DNA of 44,113 bases from Labilithrix sp. (GTDB taxonomy: Bacteria > Myxococcota > Polyangia > Polyangiales > Polyangiaceae): contig JAQBQL010000267.1 of assembly GCA_028287035.1 (NCBI GenBank), positions 1 through 44,113 of the forward strand, in the 5' to 3' direction. Below the pieces are notes generated by a model. That model was not told where the DNA came from. It was given only the letters and a program-made list of their open reading frames with translations, and made no database searches. The translations under genes and the position numbers were made by a program. Positions within the stretch are counted from its first letter, which is position 1, and the number at the start of each line of letters is the position of its first letter. Positions 1-7,236 of the stretch are shown one piece after another.

Positions 1-408
1 AGCGCGGCGGCCCGGGCGGCAGCCGCTCACGCCGCGCCGGCGACGACCACCACGGTCACGAGCGCGGCGAGCAGCGTCGCCGTGAGCACCGCGAGCCCGA
101 GCAGCAGCGCAGCAGGCTCCGAAGGCCCGCAGTCGGTCAGCGTCGACTCGCTCCCGGGCGCCGCCAGCGCCAACAACCTCGGCCCGGTGCCGCGCGGGTC
201 GGGACGGCTCTTCGTCGCCGCGTCGTCGGGCAAGTGTCAGCTGTCGGTCGACGGCAAGGCGTACGGCACCACGCCGGTCGCGGGCCTCGATCTCGCCGCG
301 GGCGCCCACCAGCTCCGCTGCGAGGCGCCGAGCGGCAAGGTCAAGACGTCGAGCGTCAACGTGCAGGACGGCGCGACCACGCGCATCCGCATGAACCTCG
401 ACGACTGA
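1..408 (+). CDS. C-terminal part of a PEGA-domain protein (5' end outside window)
   Basis: The frame is open from base 1 and stops with TGA at 406-408, so this is the tail of a larger protein. A GTG at position 82 is probably internal. The first ~55 residues are an Ala/Ser/Thr-rich low-complexity linker. The last ~70 form a PEGA-type beta-sandwich: 'LFVAASSGKCQLSVDGKAYG', then a turn with TTPV, a basic strand and a terminal 'RIRMNLDD'. In Myxococcota this arrangement is common at the C-terminus of serine/threonine kinases and secreted TPR proteins, so a kinase tail is possible, but no catalytic domain is visible here. Sure of the PEGA fold, unsure of the parent protein. Confidence 0.6.
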   Translation, partial: SAAARAAAAHAAPATTTTVTSAASSVAVSTASPSSSAAGSEGPQSVSVDSLPGAASANNLGPVPRGSGRLFVAASSGKCQLSVDGKAYGTTPVAGLDLAAGAHQLRCEAPSGKVKTSSVNVQDGATTRIRMNLDD

Positions 409-415
409 GCGCGGC

Positions 416-1882
416 CTAGACGGCGGCGGCCTTCGCGGTGTCTCGCGGCTCGTCGTCGCCCGGCTTCTTCTCGCCTGCCTCGGCGAGCTTCGCCTGCGCG
501 GCCGGATCGTTCTTGGCGGCCTCGTCGGCCTCGTCCGTGACCTTCTTGTGCTCCTTGCGCATGAGGAGGACGATGCCGAGGAACACCGCGGCGAACGCCA
601 CGTTCACGACCGTGAAGATGCGCGTCCAGCGGGCTTCGTCGATGTCACCGCCGAAGATCTTGGGGATGCCGAGCTGCATGCCCGCGACGAGAAGACCGGC
701 CACGAGGTCGCCGCCGCGCACGAAGAACGTGTCGATCGCCTGCTTGGCGACGTACTTCTGCTCGCGCGAGGTGGGCAGCCAGAGGCTCTGCTTCGCCTGG
801 TTGTAGATCGAGTAATCGAGGCTGTTCTCCGCGATCTTCGAGCCGAGGACGACCGCGAGGACCGGGAACATCGTCATGCCGGTGTACGTGGCGAGCGTGA
901 GCACCGGATAGAGGAAGAGCGCGCCGCGCACGTCGAGCAGCTTGAAGACGCGCGAGGCGACGAACAGCTGGAGGACGACGCCGCCGAGGTTCGCCCAGAA
1001 GAAGTAGTTGGCCTTGAACTCGCCGATGTATTCCTTGGCGGCCTTCGCATCGAGGTGCTTGCCGTGCGCTGTCTCGGTGAGCACGCGATCGAGGACGTAC
1101 TCGCCGTTCGTGTTCACGAGGTTCACCATCAGGATGATCGCGGCGATCAGCAGGATGTAGCGGTTGCTGAAGATGGTCGCGATCCCGCCCTTGCCGCCGG
1201 GCGGCACCTCCGCCTCCTTCTTGCGGGCCGCATCCACCGTCTCGTGGGCGTTCACCAGCCGGACGATGACGAGGCAGACGATGAGCACGCCCGCCGGGAC
1301 GAGCATCATGTTGTTGTAGCCGAGCGGCTTCACCGCGAGGCCCGCGAGCTTGGAGCCGAGCAGAGCGCCGAGCGACGAGCCGACGCCGATGATCGCGAAC
1401 ACGCGCTTGCCCTGCTCGGGCGTGAAGATGTCGTTCGCGAAGGCCCACAGCTGCGCGATGATCGTGAGGCTGTAGCAGCCGACCCACAGGAAGAACGGAA
1501 TGCCGATCTTCATGCCCGCGTGTCCTGCGAACGAGAAGAGGACGAGACATCCCGCGCAGAACAGCTTCGTGTAGGTGATGAGCTTCAGCCGGTCGACGCG
1601 CTGCGCGAGCGCGCGGTAGCCGTAGAACACGCCGATCAAGAGGATCGCCAGGAAGGCCGTCGCGTAGCTCTTGATCTGCGCGCCGCCCGGAGCGTCGAGG
1701 ATGAGCGGCTCGCGAATGACCTTGAGGAAGTAGTAGGACGCGAGGAGGAGGACTCCGTCGAGCGTCAGCATCAGGACCGAGAACACCTCGTTCGGGTGAA
1801 CGACGGCGAAGAGCGACAGGAACTTCGTGAGCGCCCCACCCTCCTTCACGGAGGTCGCGGGTGCAGCCTGGTCTTTCGCCAT
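416..1882 (-). CDS. Tlc/Npt-like nucleotide translocase (ADP/ATP carrier family)
   Basis: A 488-residue polytopic membrane protein with roughly 11-12 hydrophobic segments. After a short cytoplasmic start come 'KFLSLFAVVHPNEVF' and 'YYFLKVIREPLIL', which resemble the first helix region of bacterial/plastid ATP/ADP translocases (TLC family, MFS fold). The C-terminus is a charged Lys/Glu/Ala-rich tail. Family members exchange ATP for ADP or import nucleotides; obligate intracellular bacteria use them as energy parasites, but divergent versions occur in free-living bacteria, where the substrate is unclear. ATG at 1882 is chosen; a TTG 12 bases upstream sits closer to the GAGGTGG and is a real alternative. 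It converges on the PEGA gene with a 7-base gap. A generic MFS transporter is the alternative. Confidence 0.6.
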   Translation of the reverse strand: MAKDQAAPATSVKEGGALTKFLSLFAVVHPNEVFSVLMLTLDGVLLLASYYFLKVIREPLILDAPGGAQIKSYATAFLAILLIGVFYGYRALAQRVDRLKLITYTKLFCAGCLVLFSFAGHAGMKIGIPFFLWVGCYSLTIIAQLWAFANDIFTPEQGKRVFAIIGVGSSLGALLGSKLAGLAVKPLGYNNMMLVPAGVLIVCLVIVRLVNAHETVDAARKKEAEVPPGGKGGIATIFSNRYILLIAAIILMVNLVNTNGEYVLDRVLTETAHGKHLDAKAAKEYIGEFKANYFFWANLGGVVLQLFVASRVFKLLDVRGALFLYPVLTLATYTGMTMFPVLAVVLGSKIAENSLDYSIYNQAKQSLWLPTSREQKYVAKQAIDTFFVRGGDLVAGLLVAGMQLGIPKIFGGDIDEARWTRIFTVVNVAFAAVFLGIVLLMRKEHKKVTDEADEAAKNDPAAQAKLAEAGEKKPGDDEPRDTAKAAAV

Positions 1883-1984
1883 GATGACAACCAAGTAACC
1901 ACCTCGCTCGGGGAGGGCGCCAGGACTTTCTCGTCACGTTTCGCGCTTCTAAACGCGGGACCATGGTCGTATCGTGCGGGTGCC

Positions 1985-3526
1985 TTGAAGCCGCGCCGAC
2001 GCCTCCTTCGTTGGGCTCTCCGGGCTCTCCCCGCCGGCGTCGCCTGCCTGCTCGCGTCCACGGGCGCGAGGGCGCAGGGCGAGCCGCCGATCCAGCCCAG
2101 CCCGGCGGCGGAGCAGAAGGAAGACCACAACGAGAAGCGCGACGAAGGCGCGGCGCAGGGTCGCCACCTCGAGAAGAAGTCGAACGACGAGGCCGCCGGG
2201 TCGCAGCCCGCCGAGGAAGCCTCCGGATCGCAGGCGGCCGTGACGCCGGTGCCGGAAGGCGGCACGAGCCCGAAGCGCGCGGTGCCCGACTACGACGGGC
2301 GCGGGCCGGAGCCGACCACCGCGGGCGACGTGTCGCTGTGGATCCCGCGGGTCCTGCTATCGCCGCTGTACGTGGTGAGCGAGTACGTCATCCGTCGCCC
2401 GCTCGGCCTGCTGCTGACCACGGCCGAGCGCAACAACTGGCCGGAGGCGGTGCGGAACTTCTTCACGTTCGGTCCCGAGAAGAAGGCCGGCATCTTGCCG
2501 ACCGCCTTCCTCGATCTCGGCTTCCGCCCGAGCGTCGGCATCTACGCGTTCTGGGACGACCTGCTCGGGCCTGGGAACCACCTCCGGCTCCACTTCTCGA
2601 CGTTCGGGCCCGACTGGGTGCAGGCGGCGGTCGCCGACAAGATCCCGGTCGGCAAGAGCAGCTTCTTCGACATCCGCGTCGAGGGCGTCCACCGTCCCGA
2701 TCAGGTGTTCCACGGGCTCGGCCCCGAGTCGCGGCAGGCGAACCGTTCGCGCTACGGGCTCGACATGCTCCAGGCCCGGCCCGTCTTCGAGACGACCTGG
2801 TGGAAGGGCAGCCGCGTCACCATCGAGGGCGGCCTCCGCTACGTCGACTTCCGGGACGACGCGTGCTGCTCCGACCCGTCGGTCGTCACGCGCGTGCGCG
2901 AGGGTACGCTCGTCGCGCCGCCGGGCTTCGCGGACGGCTACACGGCGGCGTACGAGCGCGGCGAGCTCACCATCGACTCGCGGGATCAGCGGCCCGCGTC
3001 GCAGACCGGGGTGCGCCTCGAGGTGTACGGCGAGCAGGGCTCGAACGTGCGGCGCGCCGCCGACAACTGGGTGAAGTACGGCGGCTCGCTCGGCGGCTTC
3101 GTCGACGTGAAGAACAACCGCACCGTCAGCCTGTCGGTCACGACGATGTTCGTGGACCCGCTGTCCGCGCGCGCGGTGATTCCGTTCACCGAGCAGGTGG
3201 TGCTCGGGGGCAGCGGTCCGATGCGCGGGTACCTGTACGGGCGGCTCATCGACCGCAGCGCGGCGGTCGCGACCTTCAAGTACCGCTGGCCGATCTGGGT
3301 GTTCCTGGACGGCTCGATCCAGGCCGCCGTGGGCAACGTGTTCGGCCCGCAGCTCGAGAACTTCAAGCCGGACCTGCTTCGCTTCTCGTCCTCGGTCGGC
3401 GTCGAGAGCGTCGGCACCGCGGATCACACGTTCGAGGTGCTGGTCGGCCTCGGCACCGAGACGTTCGCGTCGGGCGCAAACGTGAACTCGGCGCGCCTCC
3501 TCTTCGGCACGAACCGCGGGTTCTGA
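1985..3526 (+). CDS. Omp85-superfamily / bacterial surface antigen outer-membrane beta-barrel protein
   Basis: 513 residues. TTG is chosen as start because it gives a classical signal peptide: basic 'KPRRRLLR', a hydrophobic core and an 'ARA-Q' cleavage site near residue 30. Residues ~30-95 are a Glu/Lys/Ala-rich periplasmic linker. From ~110 a barrel follows, with alternating strands and the D15/BamA-like elements 'LTIDSRDQRPASQTGVRLEV' and 'LGGSGPMRGYLYGRLIDRSA'; the G-x-MRGY motif resembles the Omp85 loop-6 VRGY/F signature. No POTRA domains are evident, so it is closer to patatin- or TamA-like barrels than to BamA. No clear Shine-Dalgarno precedes the TTG. The long upstream extension of this frame runs antisense to the translocase gene and is not coding. 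Substrate unknown. Confidence 0.7.
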   Translation: MKPRRRLLRWALRALPAGVACLLASTGARAQGEPPIQPSPAAEQKEDHNEKRDEGAAQGRHLEKKSNDEAAGSQPAEEASGSQAAVTPVPEGGTSPKRAVPDYDGRGPEPTTAGDVSLWIPRVLLSPLYVVSEYVIRRPLGLLLTTAERNNWPEAVRNFFTFGPEKKAGILPTAFLDLGFRPSVGIYAFWDDLLGPGNHLRLHFSTFGPDWVQAAVADKIPVGKSSFFDIRVEGVHRPDQVFHGLGPESRQANRSRYGLDMLQARPVFETTWWKGSRVTIEGGLRYVDFRDDACCSDPSVVTRVREGTLVAPPGFADGYTAAYERGELTIDSRDQRPASQTGVRLEVYGEQGSNVRRAADNWVKYGGSLGGFVDVKNNRTVSLSVTTMFVDPLSARAVIPFTEQVVLGGSGPMRGYLYGRLIDRSAAVATFKYRWPIWVFLDGSIQAAVGNVFGPQLENFKPDLLRFSSSVGVESVGTADHTFEVLVGLGTETFASGANVNSARLLFGTNRGF

Positions 3527-3554
3527 CCCGGGGCGCGACGGGGAGACCCGGGAG

Positions 3555-3692
3555 GCCAAAACTCGTTCGGATCCCTCACGGTTCTCCGCGCGGCCGGGAG
3601 ACCTCGCGGGCCAAAACTCGTTCGGATCCCTCACGGTCGCCGCGCGGCCGGGAGACCCCAGGGTGCCAGAACTCGTTCGGATCCCTCACGGT
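3555..3692 (+). repeat. Tandem array A: three 55-bp units with CTCGTTCGGATCCCTCAC core
   Basis: Three core copies begin at 3555, 3610 and 3665, exactly 55 bp apart. Each contains CTCGTTCGGATCCCTCAC preceded by GCCAAAA or GCCAGA. Between cores lies a 27-bp spacer conserved inside this array (contains GCGCGGCCGGGAGACC). The array starts 28 bp after the stop codon of the Omp85-like gene and lies in that gene's sense orientation. The 55-bp period is not a multiple of three, so the repeat cannot encode a peptide repeat. Confidence 0.9.
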
Positions 3693-3765
3693 CGCCGCCA
3701 GCGGCCCGGTCCCACGCGCCCACGGGGGCGCGGCTCCGCATCGGACGCGGTCGCGTCGCGTGATC

Positions 3766-3899
3766 GTCAGGGATCCGAACGAGCTCCGAGGGGGGAGGCG
3801 TCGCCGAGCCGCGGGAAGACGTGAGGGATCCGAACGAGTTCCCAGGGGGGAGGCGTCGCCGAGCCGCGGGAAGACGTGAGGGATCCGAACGATCTCGGG
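3766..3899 (-). repeat. Tandem array B: three inverted 55-bp units, same core, different spacer
   Basis: Three copies of the reverse-complement core (GTGAGGGATCCGAACGAGTT and two variants) begin at 3766, 3821 and 3876, again exactly 55 bp apart. The spacer (contains GGGGGGAGGCGTCGCCGAGC) is nearly identical between units but unrelated to the spacer of array A. On the minus strand the units lie in the sense orientation just downstream of the BNR protein gene, the last copy ending about 10 bp from its stop. Together with array A this fills the 382-bp convergent gap; nothing else is visible there. Confidence 0.9.
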
Positions 3900-3908
3900 A
3901 CCGCCGCG

Positions 3909-5264
3909 TTACCGCCTGCGCGTGCGGGACCGCGCGAAGAGGACGCCTGCCGCGAGGGCAGCCGCCGCCAGCAACCATGCGAGCCGGCTGCGAGCCAGAG
4001 AGTCCTCGTGATGGACCTCCTGCGCCGCGACGCGCGCCGCCGCGCCGGCCCGCGCCGCCCCCCCGTCGCCCGCTTCCGCGCCGCGCGCGGGACCAGCCAT
4101 TGCCGGCGCGTCGAGCCCGAGGGATTCGCGAAGCTTCCCGAAGTCCGCGGCGCACTCGGTGGCGACGGCGCTGCCCGCCGGACACTCCATCGGACCCTTG
4201 ATGTCCTTCAGGTGTAGCCGCGCGGCGAACGGTGCGCTTCCGCGGCGGCTGCCCGCCACGAACCCGCTCGCCTCGTTCGAGCACGCCCAGAGGACGTCGC
4301 CCTGCCGCGCGAGGCACTGCACCTTCACGTCGAGAACGCGGGCGAGCGGTCCCGAGGAGGGCCCCTCGAGGAGGCCGTCGTCCGGGCCGCCCGCCGCGAG
4401 CGTCGCGCCGTCCGCGCCGAGCGCGAAGCCGAGCAGCGGCCCCTTCGCGGTCGTAACCGCGCGAACGGTCCTCGCCGCGTCGTCGGTCACGACGAGACGC
4501 GTTCCGCTCTCCGGCGACGCCGACGTGCGGAAGAAGACCCGGTCCGGTCGCCTGGGGTCGACGGCGGCGATGAACGGCGCCAGCTCCTTGCCCGTCAGAT
4601 CGAAGCCGCGCTCCGTCCAGTGCGCGCCGCCGTCCTGCGAGACGAGGACGACGCCGCGCCTCGTCGTGTCGGCGCCGCGCACCGCCGAGACGTAGATGCG
4701 GCGTGGATCGCTCGGGGCGACCTCCACGCTCTCCGCGAGAAGCGCCTCGTCCATGCGCGCGCCGAGGGGCGCGAAGGTGCGCGCGTCGTCGGTCGAGACG
4801 AAGAGCTGCGTCCGGTAGAGGCTCCCCGCGTCCCCGTGACGGTCGTAGCCGGAGGCGAGCGCCACGACGGCGCCGTCCGAGCGCAGGGTCAGGTCGACGA
4901 AGACGCGTCCGTCGGCGGCGATGCGCTCCCACGTGCAGCCGCCATCACGCGAGACGCGGAGGCCATCGAACAGCCCCGCCACGATCGCGCCGCTGCGCGT
5001 GACGACGTAGCTGGGATCCTCGAGACCCGAGAAGCCGATCGCGCGCTCGCAGACCCAGGACCACGAGCTCGCGTCGTCGCGCGAGACGAGCAGCCCGAAC
5101 GTGACGCGCACGACGACCGCGGGCGCGCTCTCCGGCCCGAACACGATCGCGTTGGAGGCGGGAAAGCGGCCGTTCGCATGCGCCTCCGGCATCCCGCCCC
5201 CGAAGGCGAGCAGCGCTCCTGCGCACGCGAGCGACGACACGAGCGACGTTGCCGAGCGGCCCAT
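3909..5264 (-). CDS. Exported BNR/Asp-box beta-propeller protein with C-terminal membrane anchor
   Basis: 451 residues. ATG at 5264 gives a signal peptide (hydrophobic run to 'EAHA-N', about residue 31). Four Asp-box-like motifs (S-x-D-x-G-x-x-W) are readable: 'SRDDASSW', 'SRDGGCTWER', 'STDDARTF' and 'SQDGGAHWTE'. These mark blades of a sialidase/Vps10-type propeller, which is usually a binding scaffold rather than an enzyme. Residues ~375-420 are an Ala/Gly-rich linker, then a single hydrophobic helix followed by 'RSRTRRR', a typical C-terminal anchor. It lies 113 bp downstream of the hemerythrin gene on the same strand and may end that transcript. Ligand unknown. Confidence 0.7.
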   Translation of the reverse strand: MGRSATSLVSSLACAGALLAFGGGMPEAHANGRFPASNAIVFGPESAPAVVVRVTFGLLVSRDDASSWSWVCERAIGFSGLEDPSYVVTRSGAIVAGLFDGLRVSRDGGCTWERIAADGRVFVDLTLRSDGAVVALASGYDRHGDAGSLYRTQLFVSTDDARTFAPLGARMDEALLAESVEVAPSDPRRIYVSAVRGADTTRRGVVLVSQDGGAHWTERGFDLTGKELAPFIAAVDPRRPDRVFFRTSASPESGTRLVVTDDAARTVRAVTTAKGPLLGFALGADGATLAAGGPDDGLLEGPSSGPLARVLDVKVQCLARQGDVLWACSNEASGFVAGSRRGSAPFAARLHLKDIKGPMECPAGSAVATECAADFGKLRESLGLDAPAMAGPARGAEAGDGGAARAGAAARVAAQEVHHEDSLARSRLAWLLAAAALAAGVLFARSRTRRR

Positions 5265-5377
5265 GGCCCGGAGACTCGCTGCCCCCGCCCCCGTCGCCAA
5301 GCGTTTCTTTGTCGCGCCCCCCCGCGCCCCCGCCGGCGCACCCGCCCTCGCGCAGCGTCCTCGCCGCGAGCCGCGCC

Positions 5378-5848
5378 TCAGAGGGCGGCGAGCAGGGTGC
5401 GGAGCGCCTCGCGACGTGACGGATCGAGCGCCTCGTCGCACGCGTGGAGGAGCGCCTCCTCGGCGCGCGCGTGGGACGCGTACACCTCGACGAACGCGTC
5501 CAGGGCGGCCACGCACCCGGCCGCCCCCGTACGTTCCGCCTCGCCCGCCGCGCCGACCAGCGCGGTCGCCTTCTGCACCACCGCGTCATGCTGCGCGAGC
5601 AGCTCGGCGACCTCCGCGCGCAGGGGCAGCACGTGCTCCTCCACGAACGGAAACAGCCCCTCCTCCTCCCGCGCGAAGTGCGCGAGCAAGGCGTCGCGAA
5701 GCGACTCCGCCGCGTGCACGAGCTCGTCGGCCGCCTCGGCGCCCCCGCCGTGCGCGAGCCGCTGCACCGAGGCGGTCACCCGATGCGCGAGCGCGCCGAG
5801 ATGCCCGTGGTCGTGCGTGAGCTCGTCGATCGGGTCGGGGTCCTCCAT
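5378..5848 (-). CDS. Hemerythrin (HHE cation-binding) domain protein
   Basis: 156 residues, all one four-helix HHE domain of normal length. Candidate di-iron ligands are visible in order: 'HDHGHL' near the N-terminus, 'HFAREEEGLFPFVEEH', 'QHDAVV' and 'HARAEEALLHACDE'. Such proteins bind O2, NO or reactive species at a di-iron site, or sense iron/oxygen. No signal peptide, so cytoplasmic. ATG at 5848 has no Shine-Dalgarno; a 15-bp Fur-box-like palindrome ends only 9 bases upstream, suggesting iron control and perhaps a leaderless message. It lies 38 bp beyond the stop of the HTTM gene, so it may be both co-transcribed with the iron operon and separately driven. Confidence 0.85.
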   Translation of the reverse strand: MEDPDPIDELTHDHGHLGALAHRVTASVQRLAHGGGAEAADELVHAAESLRDALLAHFAREEEGLFPFVEEHVLPLRAEVAELLAQHDAVVQKATALVGAAGEAERTGAAGCVAALDAFVEVYASHARAEEALLHACDEALDPSRREALRTLLAAL

Positions 5849-5857
5849 TTTCGATAC

Positions 5858-5872
5858 TGATAGTCGTTATCA
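5858..5872 (-). promoter_or_regulatory. Fur-box-like operator upstream of the hemerythrin gene
   Basis: TGATAGTCGTTATCA on the plus strand (TGATAACGACTATCA toward the gene) is an imperfect 7-1-7 palindrome like the Fur consensus. It matches the site upstream of the first imelysin gene at 13 of 15 positions. It sits in an unusually AT-rich patch of a very GC-rich window. Confidence 0.6.
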
Positions 5873-5886
5873 CACTCGCCGGCGTC

Positions 5887-7236
5887 CTAGAACTGCGGCG
5901 GCTCGTGAGGCATCGGCAAGATCCACGGTTTGTGGCCGAGGCCCTCCGCCACTTGCGACAGATCCACCGAGGGATCGATCATCGGCGCCGACCGCCGCCC
6001 GTTCAGCGCCACGTGCGCGTCCGCGTACACCGCGACAGGCACGCCCCGCCGCGCGTGGTCGTCGGCCACCAGGTGGCACAGCTCGAGGATCATGTCGGGC
6101 TGCGTCGACGCCATCTTGATCTGGTAGGGCGTCAGGTAATGGCGCAGCTCGACGAGCGATCGACGACCCGTCGCGCGCTCCACCACCGACAGCTCGAGGT
6201 CGCCGCTCTTCTCGATGAGCATGACGTTCCAGGCGAAGCGGAAGCCCTGCTCCGTCCACAGCTGGTTGCCGGGATAGAGCCAGTGGCGGAGCGGCACGAC
6301 GACGTGCCACGCGAGGAACACCGACGCGAGCAGGCGTCCCCAGCGCGGCAGCTCCGGCAGCGCGGCGCCACCGCGCAAGGGCGCGAGCACCCGGATCCGC
6401 TCGAGCGCCCGGCGCGGCCAGCTCGGATCGAAGAAGACGGTCGCGACCGCCGACATGATCCACGGGAAGAGACCGAGCTGGAACAGCTTGCCGGTCACCA
6501 GGTGGAACCCGGCGAGCGCGACGTACGCGAGCACGCGCGAGCGCCGCCACGAGAGCCACCCCACGACGGTGAGATCGAAGAACGCGCCCGCCCAGCTGAA
6601 CGCGTAGGCCGTCCACTTCTGCGCGAAGAGCCGCCCTATCCCGGGGAAATCGCTGTTGGCGCTGAGCCAGATCGTGAGCGGCTGCGCGTGGACGAGCCAG
6701 TCGCTCTCGAGCTTCGCGATCCCGGCGAACACGTAGACGCATCCGACCTGCGCGCGCAGCAAGAGGAGCACCCAGCCGGGCGCCGTGCTCCATGCCTCGT
6801 CGGGCCGCCGCCACACGCGCACCGACGCCGCGCGATCGAGCGGCAGGAACGCCATGAGCAGCGAGAGCGAGGAGACCAGGTAGTAGTGGTTCAGGTAGTT
6901 CGTCTTGTCGACGAGGTGCGCGTACGTGAACAGCAGGCCGAAGGCGATGATGCTCGCGCGGTACCAGAGGCCGACCACCACGAGCCCGGCCGCCGCCGTC
7001 ATCAATGCATAATGCACGTACATACCCGGCGCGGGCCACGGCCGGACCCACGCGAAGCCCCAGTAGTGGAAGAAGTGGGTCGGAACCTCGTACTCGTCGT
7101 GCACCCAGCCGTGCGCCATGAAGCGCACGCCGGCCGCGAACATCAGCAGCCCGAAGCCGATGCGGAAGGCAGCGACCGACGCGATGTCGACCGGCGCCAA
7201 CGGGTCACGCGCGCGGCCGCTCAGCCACCCTGCCAC
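5887..7236 (-). CDS. HTTM-domain (vitamin-K-dependent carboxylase-like) integral membrane protein
   Basis: 449 residues. The N-terminal ~300 residues hold about eight hydrophobic segments with the HTTM family pattern ('FRIGFGLLMFAAGVRF', 'THFFHYWGF', 'DKTNYLNHYY', 'GIAKLESDWL'), followed by a soluble C-terminal domain rich in Trp and His. HTTM proteins resemble gamma-glutamyl carboxylase; in imelysin/TonB-receptor operons their reaction is not known. GTG at 7236 overlaps the TonB receptor gene by 16 bases, implying translational coupling; a TTG slightly downstream is an alternative and no Shine-Dalgarno is obvious. It is the last of five coupled genes; the hemerythrin follows. Family assignment is firm, exact function is not. 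Confidence 0.8.
   Translation of the reverse strand: MAGWLSGRARDPLAPVDIASVAAFRIGFGLLMFAAGVRFMAHGWVHDEYEVPTHFFHYWGFAWVRPWPAPGMYVHYALMTAAAGLVVVGLWYRASIIAFGLLFTYAHLVDKTNYLNHYYLVSSLSLLMAFLPLDRAASVRVWRRPDEAWSTAPGWVLLLLRAQVGCVYVFAGIAKLESDWLVHAQPLTIWLSANSDFPGIGRLFAQKWTAYAFSWAGAFFDLTVVGWLSWRRSRVLAYVALAGFHLVTGKLFQLGLFPWIMSAVATVFFDPSWPRRALERIRVLAPLRGGAALPELPRWGRLLASVFLAWHVVVPLRHWLYPGNQLWTEQGFRFAWNVMLIEKSGDLELSVVERATGRRSLVELRHYLTPYQIKMASTQPDMILELCHLVADDHARRGVPVAVYADAHVALNGRRSAPMIDPSVDLSQVAEGLGHKPWILPMPHEPPQF

Noticed and set aside
548..1984. Very long plus-strand open frame running into the Omp85-like gene
   Set aside because: It is antisense to the nucleotide translocase, its translation is Arg/Glu/His-rich shadow sequence, and the real protein begins at the signal peptide near 1985.
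3527..3908. Short open frames with VRDPNEF or KLVRIPH-like peptides in the repeat arrays
   Set aside because: They come from the repeat core; the 55-bp period shifts frame from unit to unit, so no repeated peptide is maintained.
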